The notes: a model not told the origin generated them from the letters alone. A stretch of 64,000 nucleotides of DNA from JBBDMC01 sp963826055 (GCA_963826055.1 CAWGVO010000009.1:124001-188000); one strand, 5' to 3'; shown: positions 45,526-54,941, counted from the stretch's first letter. A program made the numbers and translations.

Positions 45526-46585
45526 CTACTGGAGTTGATCCTCCGGAGCGATCGGCGCCAGATCGTCAAACAGGTCAGGCCGCTCCTTGGCGTATTTCAG
45601 ATAGAAGTCGGTGTAGAGCAGCTTGTTGGGATCGAACGCGGCATCGATCTTTCCGCCGGCAAGCAGGAACGGAATGCTTGCTTCGCTGAAGCCACGCGCG
45701 ACGTTCTTCGAAAACCGCGGGTCGAAGCTGGATGCCTCGGAGCCGATGATCTTCTTCAGTGTCGGGAATGTCCACGCCTTCGGTCCACCGACTGGTGATC
45801 TCGGCTGCTTCGTCGACGTGCTCGCGCGTGTATTTCATGGCTTCGGTGGTTGCCAGGTAGAACTTCTCGAGCTGGTCCTTCTTGGCTTCGAGAACATCGC
45901 GCGAGGTGAGCAGGAAGCCCGGATCGTAGCAGGCGGTGCATGGACCGGCACCGACGACGACCGGGACGGAATTGTCAACTTGCTCCAGCGCGATGGCTGC
46001 CTGCGGGTTGGTGACCACGATGGCGTCGACGGCGCCGGTCTTCAACGCGGTGACGGACGGCGCGCCGGCCATATTGATGGGCGTGACATCATCCATCTTC
46101 AGGCCCGCCACCGTGAGCAAGCCCTGAAGCTGTTGCTCCATGGCGGTGCCGAGCGTGAGGCCGATCTTCTTGCCCTTGAGTTTTTGTATTTCGCCCACGC
46201 CGACGCCTGCTTTCGGCCCTGCGATGACGGTCGCCGGCTCGAAATTGTGGGTGTTTGCGTAGTGCGACATCATCCCGAAGATGACGATATCGTAGCCTTT
46301 GGAGTAGGCCGTCAGCGTCGGTGCGGTTCCGAAGGCGCTGACCTCCTGTTGTCCGCCCATCTGACCCTGAAGCATGTCGACGCCGGACTCGTAGAACAGC
46401 GGCTTGATGTTCAGGCCATGGGCCGCGTAGATGCCCTTTTCGATACCCACCATGATGGGCGCATGTCCGGTCCACCGGGCAAACGCGACCTTGAAGTCTT
46501 GGATATCCTGCGCAAAGGCGGCCGTGCCGACAGTCGCGGCGACGGCGAAGCCGAGCGCGAACGCTACCGGTTTGAAGAGTCTCAT
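45526..46585 (-). CDS. ABC transporter substrate-binding protein (NMT1/TauA type, one frame break)
   Basis: Periplasmic binding protein of the nitrate/sulfonate/taurine class. The signal peptide covers residues 1-25 (FALGFAVAATVGTAAFAQ), and APIMVGIEKGIYAAHGLNI, QQEVSAFGTAP and KLKGKKIGLTLGTAMEQQLQ are typical. The frame breaks near 45762 in a C-run; dropping one C gives LKKIIGSEASSFDPRFSKNV and a natural end (APEDQLQ) at 45526. GGGAGGAACC precedes the ATG. It is first in the operon from promoter C and is the likely partner of the separately encoded permeases and ATPase. Confidence 0.85.
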
Positions 46586-46684
46586 CAGGTTCCTCCCAGG
46601 GTGCTCACTTGTGGCGGCCGACAACAAGTCGGCCGGTCTTGCAGGCGTCGTGTTAGGGGCCTCCCGTGCCCCATTCCTGCTGTC

Positions 46685-46712
46685 ATGATATACGAAAGTC
46701 ATTCACCGTCAA
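46685..46712 (-). promoter_or_regulatory. Operator C and promoter of the binding-protein operon
   Basis: ATGATATACGAAAGTCAT (46685-46702) matches operator B at the first 12 positions and the last four. On the minus strand TTGACG (46707-46712) stands 16 bases before TATCAT (46685-46690), so the palindrome overlaps spacer and -10. Confidence 0.72.
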
Positions 46713-46810
46713 CGGAGCCCGTTTGCGAGGTGCATTTGCCGCAGAAGCGGTGCTTTTCCTGGCCGTCCGCCGCACAATCCGGGCGTTAGCGCATGACAGT
46801 TTCCGGCGGC

Positions 46811-48304
46811 TCAAACGGCCTTCGCTGCTGGCGGCTTTGGTCTCCGCGACCGTCCGGCGCTGATCGTGCCAAGGATCGCGTTGGCGTGGTTCCTGAGGAT
46901 TTGTTCGCGCAGCGTCGCATCGATGCGATCGCCCCAGGCGAGGTTGTCGAATTCATCCGGGTCAGCCTGGAGATCGTATAGTTCCCACACGTCGTGGCCC
47001 TCGTACGTGCAGCATTTGAAGCGGCCGTCGAAAGACATGAAGCCGTGTGTCGGTGGCAGGTTCTCCACGCAGTCATTGTATTCCGAGACCACGAACGCCT
47101 TGTTGTAGTCGGGCGACTGGGAACCTGAACAGATTGGAAGCAACGTCGTGCCCTGCATCTCGGTGGGTATCGGGATGCCTGCGGCATCGAGCAGCGTCGG
47201 AGCGATGTCGATCAGTTCGGCCAGCGCCGGGCTCCTCAGGCCGGCGCGCATGCGTGCCGGCCACGACATGATCAGGGGAACGTGCACCAGGCCCTCGAAG
47301 AAGCGGCATCCCTTGTACACCAGGCCGTGATCACCCAGCATCTCGCCGTGGTCGCTGGTGAAGACAACGATCGTGTTCTCGAGTTGCCCGGTCTTGCGCA
47401 GATGGTCGATGATGCGTCCGAACTGCTCGTCGATCAGTTCTATCTGCGCGTAGTACGCCGCCTTCATGTAGCGGGCGTCGAAGCTCCGCGTGACCTTTGA
47501 CGTCAGGAATCCGGAGAAGGCGTCGCCGCCGCTGTCCGGCGGCGCTTCTCCCATGACGTCGACGGCATCGACCGTCTGCATGGCAATGTCCCGGAACGCT
47601 TTCTGACGTTCCAGATCGGACGGGCGGAACGCCGGTGGCGGCAGCGTCGCCGGATCGAAATGGTCGAGGTATTCCTTGGGCGGATCGAATGGCGGGTGGG
47701 GATCGAACGGATTGATGTTCAACATCCACGGTCCGTCGCGCTTTTCGTCGATGAACCCGAGGGCGGCCTCGGTGCACCACGTCGTCTGGTGGAGCTCTCC
47801 GGGCACGCCGGCGCCAACGAAGGTCGGTAGTCCGGAGAGTACCTTGTTCGGGTCGACGTGCTTCACCGTCCTCAACCAGTCGGCGTAAGCGTGGCCCTTC
47901 GGGTAGGTGTTGCGCGGCTGATTGCTCCATATGAAGGCACGGTAGCCGTCGTCCGGCCGCGCCTCTTCATAGTACGGATTCGAAAGGTGCAGCTTGCCGA
48001 TGAGCCCGCAATCGTATCCCGCGTCGGCAAGATGCCGGGTTACCAGCGTCTCGCACGACGGGAAGGAATCGTTGCCGTTGCGAAAGACGTGATGGCTCGC
48101 AGGGTAGCGCCCCGTCATGAAGGAGGCCCGGCTGGGTGTGCAGATCGTGCTCTGGGCATACGCCCGGGTGAACGCTACGCCTTCCGCCACGAGCGCATCG
48201 AGGTTTGGCGTGCGCACATGCGGATTGCCGAGCGCTCCGATCGAATCCCAGCGCTGCTGGTCGGAGCAGTACCAGAGGATGTTTGGACGCGGATCAGAAG
48301 CCAA
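46811..48304 (-). CDS. Formylglycine-dependent sulfatase (second island)
   Basis: A 497-residue type I sulfatase. Catalytic Cys55 lies in CTPSR, the metal-binding Asp15 in CSDQQRW, Lys and His in IGKLHLSNP, and FTSDHGEMLGDHGL carries the later metal ligands. There is no signal peptide. The gene is divergent from the CitE-like lyase gene, and operator D lies between them. It is about 30 percent similar by eye to the sulfatase at 16166 but clearly a separate lineage. Its substrate is probably the compound that the regulon serves. Confidence 0.9.
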   Translation of the reverse strand: MASDPRPNILWYCSDQQRWDSIGALGNPHVRTPNLDALVAEGVAFTRAYAQSTICTPSRASFMTGRYPASHHVFRNGNDSFPSCETLVTRHLADAGYDCGLIGKLHLSNPYYEEARPDDGYRAFIWSNQPRNTYPKGHAYADWLRTVKHVDPNKVLSGLPTFVGAGVPGELHQTTWCTEAALGFIDEKRDGPWMLNINPFDPHPPFDPPKEYLDHFDPATLPPPAFRPSDLERQKAFRDIAMQTVDAVDVMGEAPPDSGGDAFSGFLTSKVTRSFDARYMKAAYYAQIELIDEQFGRIIDHLRKTGQLENTIVVFTSDHGEMLGDHGLVYKGCRFFEGLVHVPLIMSWPARMRAGLRSPALAELIDIAPTLLDAAGIPIPTEMQGTTLLPICSGSQSPDYNKAFVVSEYNDCVENLPPTHGFMSFDGRFKCCTYEGHDVWELYDLQADPDEFDNLAWGDRIDATLREQILRNHANAILGTISAGRSRRPKPPAAKAV

Positions 48305-48362
48305 GGCAATCCGCCCGATACCAGACCCCGTCCATGGTACTCCTCCCTGTTTGTTGCCGCGG

Positions 48363-48392
48363 ATGCTATACGAGCAGCATCGAGACCGTCAA
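48363..48392 (-). promoter_or_regulatory. Operator D and sulfatase promoter
   Basis: ATGCTATACGAGCAGCAT (48363-48380) is a diverged copy of the island palindrome. On the minus strand TTGACG (48387-48392) is 16 bases from TATAGC (48365-48370). The site lies between the sulfatase and the CitE-like gene and could control both. Confidence 0.65.
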
Positions 48393-48480
48393 TCGAACCC
48401 GCGAAGGGAAAAAGTGGTGAAATCGGGTAGCGACGAAGGCGGCGCTTTTCCAAAGGGACTGTGACAGGATGCCCGGTGTC

Positions 48481-49311
48481 ATGAAGCTGAGATCATTGCT
48501 GTTCGTGCCGGGCGACCGACGGGATCGAATGCAAAAAGCGCTCGGTTCCGCCGCCGACGCGCTCATTCTCGACCTTGAAGATGCAGTCGCCCCGGATAAG
48601 CGCGGCGAAGCACGGAGCGCAATTGCTGAGGTGCTTGGTGCAAGTCCTCGTCCGTTGCCGTTGTTTGTCCGCATCAACCCGCTTGACGGTCCGTTTGGCG
48701 AACAGGATCTCGCAGTGGCGGTGGCAGGGAAGGCGGACGGAATCGTCCTGCCCAAGTCCGAAGGCGGCCGGTCGGTCGCCGAGCTGGATAGGCGTCTGCA
48801 CTCTTCCGACATCGCCATTCTTCCGATCGCGGCGGAAACGCCGCGATCAATCTTTGAGTTCGCCGGCTATGTCGGCTCGAGTCCGCGCCTTTGCGGACTG
48901 ACTTGGGGCGCCGAAGATTTGGCCGCCGCGGTTGGCGCCTCGGCATCGCGTGAACCCGATGGCAGCTTCACCGCCTCCTTCCAGCTTGCCAGATCGACGG
49001 TGCTGTTTGCCGCGAGCGCCGCGGGTGTTCCCGCGATCGAGACGGTCTATCCGGCGTTCAGGGACATCGAAGGTCTCGTCACCTTCGCCACGCGTGCCAG
49101 GCGCGATGGCTTCACGGGGATGCTGGCGATTCATCCGTCCCAGATCGAACCGATCAATGCGGCCTTCACGCCGACCCCTGATGAGATTGCATGGGCAGAG
49201 CGCGTCGTGGCGGCATTTGAAGCCAGTCCGCATCTTGGCGTTCTGACGGTCGACGGCCAGATGATCGATGCGCCCCACCTCAGACGGGCGAGACGCCTGT
49301 TGAATTTTTGA
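48481..49311 (+). CDS. CitE-like HpcH/HpaI-family CoA-ester lyase
   Basis: A 276-residue TIM-barrel protein of the citrate-lyase-beta/malyl-CoA-lyase group. MKLRSLLFVPGDRRDRM, ILDLEDAVAPDKRGEAR, LFVRINPLDGPF, LPIAAETPRSIF, LTWGAEDLAA and GMLAIHPSQIEPIN are characteristic; Glu and Asp ligands for magnesium lie in the AETPRS and GAEDL stretches. The ATG at 48481 fits the family N-terminus; one at 48469 is also in frame. With the CoA-transferase it could cleave malyl- or citramalyl-CoA to acetyl-CoA and glyoxylate or pyruvate. Confidence 0.85.
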   Translation: MKLRSLLFVPGDRRDRMQKALGSAADALILDLEDAVAPDKRGEARSAIAEVLGASPRPLPLFVRINPLDGPFGEQDLAVAVAGKADGIVLPKSEGGRSVAELDRRLHSSDIAILPIAAETPRSIFEFAGYVGSSPRLCGLTWGAEDLAAAVGASASREPDGSFTASFQLARSTVLFAASAAGVPAIETVYPAFRDIEGLVTFATRARRDGFTGMLAIHPSQIEPINAAFTPTPDEIAWAERVVAAFEASPHLGVLTVDGQMIDAPHLRRARRLLNF

Positions 49312-49391
49312 TCACACCCTTCTTGGCTGCGGCGAGGAGGGCGCCGCCGGCGTTTGGGCGCAAACCGGTGTTTCAGCGCACGATTTGAGCT

Positions 49392-49468
<77 letters not shown>

Positions 49469-49682
49469 CTTGTGTCGCTGTCGTCGCCCGGCCGTAGATA
49501 GCGCATGCCGCCGGCCATCACAATCCGCCCCCGGCTGCCGCCGGCCGCCGCCGGCAGGCTGGTGCAACCGCGAGCGAAAGCCGCTAGGGTCGCACGCTGG
49601 CACGCGATTGGCAGGGCGGCGGTGGACCGGCCGGCCCGGGCAGGCCGTGCCGATGTGCGCCAAACGGGGGCTTCTTCTTCGC

Positions 49683-51545
49683 ATGAGCGTCTTTTCGTCC
49701 GTCCGTCGCCGGGTCGTGCCCGCTGTGGTGCTGGCCGTGGCGGCAACGCCCGCCTACGCCTCCGGCGGCGAGCTGCCGTCACTCGTTCATGATATCGGCG
49801 TCGCGCTGGTCCTTTCCGGCATCCTTGCGGTGCTCTTCGCCCGTATCAAGTTCCCCGCCATCGCCGGCTTCATCCTGGCCGGCGTCGTCGCCGGCCCGCT
49901 CGGCCTCCAGCAGGTTACCGACCTGCACAACATCGACACCATCGCCCAACTCGGTTTCGTGCTGCTCCTGTTCATGATCGGTCTCGAAATCGACCTCGCC
50001 AAGATTCTCGGCAGCGGCAAGACCATCATCCTGAGCGGGCTTATCCAGTACCCGCTCACCATCGTGTTCGGCTTTCTGGCCGCCAAGTTGCTCGCCATCG
50101 TCGGTTTCGGCGCGCTCCTCGGCGGTGGACTGGTGCCGCTTTACATCGGCGTGGTCATTGGCGGCTCATCGACCCTGCTGGTCGTCAAGCTGTTCCAGGA
50201 GGCCTTCGAGCTCGACACCGTCCCCGGTCGCATCGCCCTTGGCGTCCTTGTCTTCCAGGACATCTGGGCGATCGTGGCGGTCATTATCCAGCCGAGCCTT
50301 GAGGCGCCGGAGGTGCTGCCTATCCTCGGCTCCTTCGCCGGCATCGCTATCCTCGCCGTCGGCGCCGCGCTCGTCGCTCGTGCCGTCATGGCGGTCATGT
50401 TCTCGTGGATCGCCAAGACGCCGGAACTGGTGGTTGTCGGCGCCATCAGCTGGTGCTTCGCCGTTGTCTTCGCCGGCGCCAACCTCAACTGGCTGAGTGA
50501 AGCCAGCCTCGGCATCGACGCGCACCTCACGGTCGGATCGGGCATGGCCGCCCTCATCGCCGGCGCCACCATCGCCAACCTGCCGTACTCGACCGAGATC
50601 GTCACCAAGGTCGGCATCGTCAAGGACTTCTTCATCACCCTGTTCTTCGTCGGCCTCGGCATGACGATTCCGGCGCCCGACAGCTGGGCGGTTCCCGCCC
50701 TTGCCGTCGTCATCGCGCTGCTGGCGATCCTCGCCCGTCAGGTGATCTTCTTCCCGCTGTTCTATTTCACCGGCATCGACCAGCGGAACGCCGAGGTGAC
50801 GGCTGTGCGCCTGTCGCAGATATCCGAGTTCGGGCTGGTCATATCGTTCCTCGCCGTCGACCTGGGACACCTGTCGGCGGAGCTGCAGAGCGCCATCATC
50901 TTCGCCTTCGTCCTGACCGCTCTCGGTACCACGCCGCTCTACCACGCCGCCTACGCCATCCACGCCCGCCTCGGTCCGTTTCTCAGCGCGATCGGCTTCC
51001 GCGAGCCGCCCGAGATCGAAGCGAAGGAGGAAAAGCAGTGGCGGCTGGCGCTCCTCGGCTTCCACCGCGTCGCTTCTTCCCTGCTCTACGACATCGCCCG
51101 CAACGATCCGGCGCTCGTCCATGAGACGGTCGTCATCGATTTCAACGTCGCCCTCCACGACCGCATCCGCGAGGTCGGCGCCCACGTCGAATACGGCGAC
51201 CTCTCCAATGCCGAAACGCTGCTGCACGCCGGCGTCGATCGTGCCCGCATCGTCGTCTCCACCGTCCCCGATGATCTCATGCGCGGCATCGACAACCGGC
51301 GGCTGGTCGAATCGGTACGGCGGCTCAATCCGTCGGCCATCATCATCGCCAACGCCGTCAACCTGTCCGACTGCGACGCCATCTATGAAGCGGGCGCCGA
51401 CTACGTCTTCCTGTCCCGCATCGAGACGGCAATTGCCCTCGATGAGGCGATCGGTGCCGCGCTCAACGGCACGATCACCGAGTTCCGTGCGACGCGGGAC
51501 AAGGAGTACGGCAAGCCCGGCGGCCGGGGAGAGGTCCTGCGCTGA
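49683..51545 (+). CDS. CPA2-family cation:proton antiporter with RCK-like domain
   Basis: A 620-residue membrane protein of the KefB/CPA2 family, exchanging K+ or Na+ for protons. About 13 membrane segments follow an N-terminal signal-like stretch; FLLLFMIGLEIDLAKI-type helix (VLLLFMIGLEIDL), GGSSTLLVVKLF and FVGLGMTIP match the family. From about residue 445 a TrkA-N-like nucleotide-binding domain follows (WRLALLGFHRVASSLLYDI, VVIDFN, EYGDLSNAETL), although its first glycine loop is weak. The ATG at 49683 is favoured; an earlier ATG would add a low-quality extension. Confidence 0.88.
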   Translation: MSVFSSVRRRVVPAVVLAVAATPAYASGGELPSLVHDIGVALVLSGILAVLFARIKFPAIAGFILAGVVAGPLGLQQVTDLHNIDTIAQLGFVLLLFMIGLEIDLAKILGSGKTIILSGLIQYPLTIVFGFLAAKLLAIVGFGALLGGGLVPLYIGVVIGGSSTLLVVKLFQEAFELDTVPGRIALGVLVFQDIWAIVAVIIQPSLEAPEVLPILGSFAGIAILAVGAALVARAVMAVMFSWIAKTPELVVVGAISWCFAVVFAGANLNWLSEASLGIDAHLTVGSGMAALIAGATIANLPYSTEIVTKVGIVKDFFITLFFVGLGMTIPAPDSWAVPALAVVIALLAILARQVIFFPLFYFTGIDQRNAEVTAVRLSQISEFGLVISFLAVDLGHLSAELQSAIIFAFVLTALGTTPLYHAAYAIHARLGPFLSAIGFREPPEIEAKEEKQWRLALLGFHRVASSLLYDIARNDPALVHETVVIDFNVALHDRIREVGAHVEYGDLSNAETLLHAGVDRARIVVSTVPDDLMRGIDNRRLVESVRRLNPSAIIIANAVNLSDCDAIYEAGADYVFLSRIETAIALDEAIGAALNGTITEFRATRDKEYGKPGGRGEVLR

Positions 51546-51557
51546 GCCGGCTTTGCG

Positions 51558-53561
51558 TCAGGCCGCCTGGGCGGCGACGCTTCTCGCCTGTGCGGCTTCC
51601 GAAGTGAGCGTGTCCAGCGCCGCCAGGCCGGCTGCGATCTCGCGCTCGGTGGCGATGCGTACAAGCGGCGGCTCGCCGAGCAGCGCGGTCAGTTCGTCGA
51701 TGGTCGCCATCGTCGGCGGTTTCGCCGCAGCAATGACGACTCGCCCCTCTTTCGTGCGGTCGATGGCGATGAGGTTCAAGCGTCGGCACGCCTCCGCCGG
51801 CAGTGCCGCCGCGCAGCGGCCGAAGGTGGCGAAGTTGGGTATCGCTCTCTGCAGCCCCGCCTGATAGGCGACCGCGTCGGCGAGCAGGTCTTCGTCGATC
51901 CAGCCCTTGTCAAGCAGAACGCGGCCGAGGGGCGCCGCGGTCCGCTCCTGCTCGCCCAGCGCCTCGTTGAGCTTGCTCTCGTCGATTGCCTGCCAGAGCG
52001 TCAGCAGTTCGCCCAGGCGCTTGCGCTCTGCCAGCAGCTTTTCCGCAGATGGGAAATCGTGCGCCGTCTTGTCCCACACCAGCTTCCGGCCAAACATGAT
52101 GTGAGACAGGAACAGGTGCCACGCCCGCCAGGCGGCGGCGAAGCTGATCAGGTTGCCGACGATCATCCGCGGCACCGACAACAGCGCGTGGTCGGGGCCG
52201 TAGATGCGGTTGACGAAGTAGGCGCGCTGCGCCACCCGCCATGTCAGGATGGCGAGGTTGACCTTGATCAGGAGCTGGGCCCGCGGGTCAGCGAACACCC
52301 ACGACTGCGCCCGCCACTGGTCGAACCAGTCGCCGCCGAACGCCCAGCATGCCAGGAACACCATGAACACGATGTAACCGAGGATGGCGATGAACGGGGT
52401 CACGATCGCCTTGCGGTCGCGGTAGAGCTGCAGCTTGGTGGCGCCGTCGCCGCGCCAGCCGAGCTGTTGCCAGCCTTGCAGACTGATGCCAAGCGTCCAA
52501 CGCGCCTTCTGCCGGTAGGCTGCGCGGAATCGGTCGGGGAAATACTCGCGTACGCACAGCGGCATCGTCAGCGTCCGCTGGTAGGGCCGCCCGAGTCCGA
52601 ACCACGGCCGCCGCGTCACCCGGAACTGTACATCGTAGAGGGCGAAGATCAGCTTCATGCCGAGCGCCCCCAGCCGGTTGCCAATATCGTAGTCCTCGGT
52701 CAGGCTGTCGGTATTGAACGGCTGGTTGTCCGTCTCCGCCGCCAGCGCCGCCATGGCGTTGCGCGAGAAGCATGTGCCGACCCCGGCCGACGGCACCACC
52801 CCCGACGTCATCTCGCGCACCACCAGATCCTTGGCGTGCCACTCGGCGAACTCGTCCATGTAGGTTCCGGCGACCACTTCGGTGTAGTGGCGTTCCAGCG
52901 ACGTGACCGGGATCTGGATGAAGTCCTTGCGCGGCAGCAGGTGATTGAAGAAGGCGAGTTCCAGTGGATGCAGCACGTCCTCGCTGTCGTGCAGCACGCA
53001 GCCGGCGAAGTCCTCACCCGCCGTGCGCTCGTATGCGAAGATGGCCTGCAGCACCCAGTTGAGGCAGTCGGCCTTGGACGTCGGCCCGGCGTGCGGTAGC
53101 TCGACCCGGTGCACCTGGCGATAACGCCGCGCCACCCGGTCCACTTCGTCGATGGTTGGCTGGTCGTTCGGGTAGGTGCCGACGAACACCACGTAGTTGG
53201 TGTACTCGAGCGTACTGACTAGGTTCTCCACCATCACCGCGATGACGTCGTGCTCATGCCACGCCGGCACCATGATAGCGATCGGCTTCTGCGGCTCGGC
53301 CCTCAGCGCATCCACCGACAGCGGCCGATAGATCCGCTTGCGCATGAAGGCCCGCTTGATGCGCCTCGCCCAGTAGAGAACGTCGATGTAGAGATCGTCG
53401 AGGCTGACCAGAAGGATGATGCCGGCGAGCACCATCGTCGCCAGCGCGATCCCGTCCAGAAGCGCGAACGAATCGGGTAACGCAGACCCGTCGAAAAACA
53501 CAGACGAGAAGAGCGACGCGAACCAGAAGACATACGCGAACGCGTCGGGCAGCGAGGACAT
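51558..53561 (-). CDS. NfrB-like glycosyltransferase with C-terminal MshEN c-di-GMP-binding domain
   Basis: A 667-residue membrane glycosyltransferase. Two or more N-terminal membrane helices precede a family-2 domain with IMVPAWHEHDVI, LHDSEDVLHP, TEDYDIGNR and the processive motif QKARW; further membrane helices follow. From about residue 545 lies an MshEN domain (PLGRVLLDKGWIDEDLLADAV), a fold that binds c-di-GMP in NfrB and type II/IV secretion ATPases. The neighbour wecB lies 3 bases upstream and supplies UDP-ManNAc, the sugar linked to E. coli NfrB. A c-di-GMP-controlled polysaccharide is therefore inferred; no nfrA is present. Confidence 0.85.
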   Translation of the reverse strand: MSSLPDAFAYVFWFASLFSSVFFDGSALPDSFALLDGIALATMVLAGIILLVSLDDLYIDVLYWARRIKRAFMRKRIYRPLSVDALRAEPQKPIAIMVPAWHEHDVIAVMVENLVSTLEYTNYVVFVGTYPNDQPTIDEVDRVARRYRQVHRVELPHAGPTSKADCLNWVLQAIFAYERTAGEDFAGCVLHDSEDVLHPLELAFFNHLLPRKDFIQIPVTSLERHYTEVVAGTYMDEFAEWHAKDLVVREMTSGVVPSAGVGTCFSRNAMAALAAETDNQPFNTDSLTEDYDIGNRLGALGMKLIFALYDVQFRVTRRPWFGLGRPYQRTLTMPLCVREYFPDRFRAAYRQKARWTLGISLQGWQQLGWRGDGATKLQLYRDRKAIVTPFIAILGYIVFMVFLACWAFGGDWFDQWRAQSWVFADPRAQLLIKVNLAILTWRVAQRAYFVNRIYGPDHALLSVPRMIVGNLISFAAAWRAWHLFLSHIMFGRKLVWDKTAHDFPSAEKLLAERKRLGELLTLWQAIDESKLNEALGEQERTAAPLGRVLLDKGWIDEDLLADAVAYQAGLQRAIPNFATFGRCAAALPAEACRRLNLIAIDRTKEGRVVIAAAKPPTMATIDELTALLGEPPLVRIATEREIAAGLAALDTLTSEAAQARSVAAQAA

Positions 53562-53564
53562 CGA

Positions 53565-54743
53565 TCAGCCTCGCGAGCCCGCGGCCACGCGCTCCTCGCC
53601 GGCCCCCTGGACGCCGAACTCCACGACCTCCCGGCCGAGCAGCGCATCGACGATGCGCCGTGACGCGCGGCCGTCGCCGTAGGGATTGGCCTTGTTGGCG
53701 AAGGTCCGCCACTCTGTCTCCGAATCGAACAGCCGGGCCACCGCCGCCTCGATCCGCGTCGCGTCGGTCCCGACCAGGCGCACGGTGCCCGCGTCCACCG
53801 CCTCCGGCCGTTCGGTCACCTCGCGCATCACCAGCACCGGCTTCCCGAGCGCCGGCGCTTCTTCCTGAACGCCGCCCGAGTCGGTGAGGATCACGTACGC
53901 CTGGTTCATCAGGTAGACGAAGCGGCCGTAGTCGAGTGGCTCGATGAGATGCACGTTGGCGTGGCCGCCGAGCCGCCGGTGGACGACGTCGTGCACGTTC
54001 GGATTCAGGTGCACCGGGTAGATGATTTCGATGTCGTCGCGGTGGGCGAGCCGCTCCAGCGCCGTGCAGATGTGCTCGAACCCGGCGCCGAAGTTCTCGC
54101 GCCGGTGGCCGGTGACGAGCAGCAGACGGCGCGGAAATTCCACTGCCGGCAGTCCCTCGGCGAACCTGGCGCGCAGCGCCGCGCTGCCGTCGATCCGCGC
54201 CACCGTCTCATGCAGCGCGTCGATGACCGTGTTGCCGGTGACGACGATGCGCCCGTTGAGGTGTTCCGCTTCGAGGTTTGACCGCGAGAGCTCGGTCGGC
54301 GCGAACAGGAGGTTGCTGACCACGTCGATGGCGCGGCGGTTCAGTTCCTCTGGCCACGGCTGCTGGATGTCGTATGTGCGCAGCCCGGCCTCGACGTGGC
54401 CGACCGGCACGCGCCGGTGAAACGCCGCCAGCGCCGTCACCATCGCCGTCGTGGTGTCGCCGTGAACCAGCACCTGATCGGGCCGGAAGCGGACGAGCGT
54501 CGCGTCGAGCTTCTCGAACAGCCGCGCCGACAGGCCGTTGAGGGTCTGGTCGGGGGTCATCACGTTGAGATTGCGGTCGGGCTTGATGCCGAACAGGTCG
54601 AGCACCTGGTTCAGCATCGCCGAATGCTGGCCCGTGACGACCACATACGAATCGAGCTCGGGCTCGTCGGCGATCGCCTTGACCAGCGGCGCCATTTTGA
54701 TCGCCTCCGGCCGGGTGCCGAAGATTGACAGTACGCGCAACAA
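53565..54743 (-). CDS. wecB: UDP-N-acetylglucosamine 2-epimerase (non-hydrolysing)
   Basis: A 392-residue cytoplasmic enzyme interconverting UDP-GlcNAc and UDP-ManNAc. GTRPEAIKMAPL, VHGDTTTAM, GHVEAGLRTYD, TGHRRENFG and LTDSGGVQEEAP are all family signatures. No ATG is available at the right place; tandem TTG codons at 54743/54740 follow an AGGGAGA site and start exactly at the first beta strand. The nfrB-like gene follows by 3 bases, so its product is probably used by that transferase. Confidence 0.9.
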   Translation of the reverse strand: MLRVLSIFGTRPEAIKMAPLVKAIADEPELDSYVVVTGQHSAMLNQVLDLFGIKPDRNLNVMTPDQTLNGLSARLFEKLDATLVRFRPDQVLVHGDTTTAMVTALAAFHRRVPVGHVEAGLRTYDIQQPWPEELNRRAIDVVSNLLFAPTELSRSNLEAEHLNGRIVVTGNTVIDALHETVARIDGSAALRARFAEGLPAVEFPRRLLLVTGHRRENFGAGFEHICTALERLAHRDDIEIIYPVHLNPNVHDVVHRRLGGHANVHLIEPLDYGRFVYLMNQAYVILTDSGGVQEEAPALGKPVLVMREVTERPEAVDAGTVRLVGTDATRIEAAVARLFDSETEWRTFANKANPYGDGRASRRIVDALLGREVVEFGVQGAGEERVAAGSRG

Positions 54744-54941
54744 ACGTCTCCCTGCCCGGTTTTCCGGGGCACTTCTTGTGGGGCACCCTAACCGGGCGAA
54801 TACCAAAACCAGGTAAAAGCCGGGACCGCTGGTAAGCGATCGGGGCGGGCGCACAACTATGTGGCGAAAGCGCCGTACGCGGCCACTCCGGCCACGCGAC
54901 AGGGTTAGCGTTTGGTTGACGAGGGGTCGCGGCGGTTGCCG

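Noticed and set aside
27282..48400. The second catabolic island as an integrated mobile element
   Set aside because: No integrase, transposase, flanking direct repeats or composition change could be seen; the nearby tRNA-Arg at 49392 is intact and no attachment-site copy was found.
50166..51227. A 353-codon acidic minus-strand frame
   Set aside because: It is a shadow of the CPA2 antiporter gene; the Asp/Glu/Arg-rich composition is typical of antisense high-GC membrane genes.
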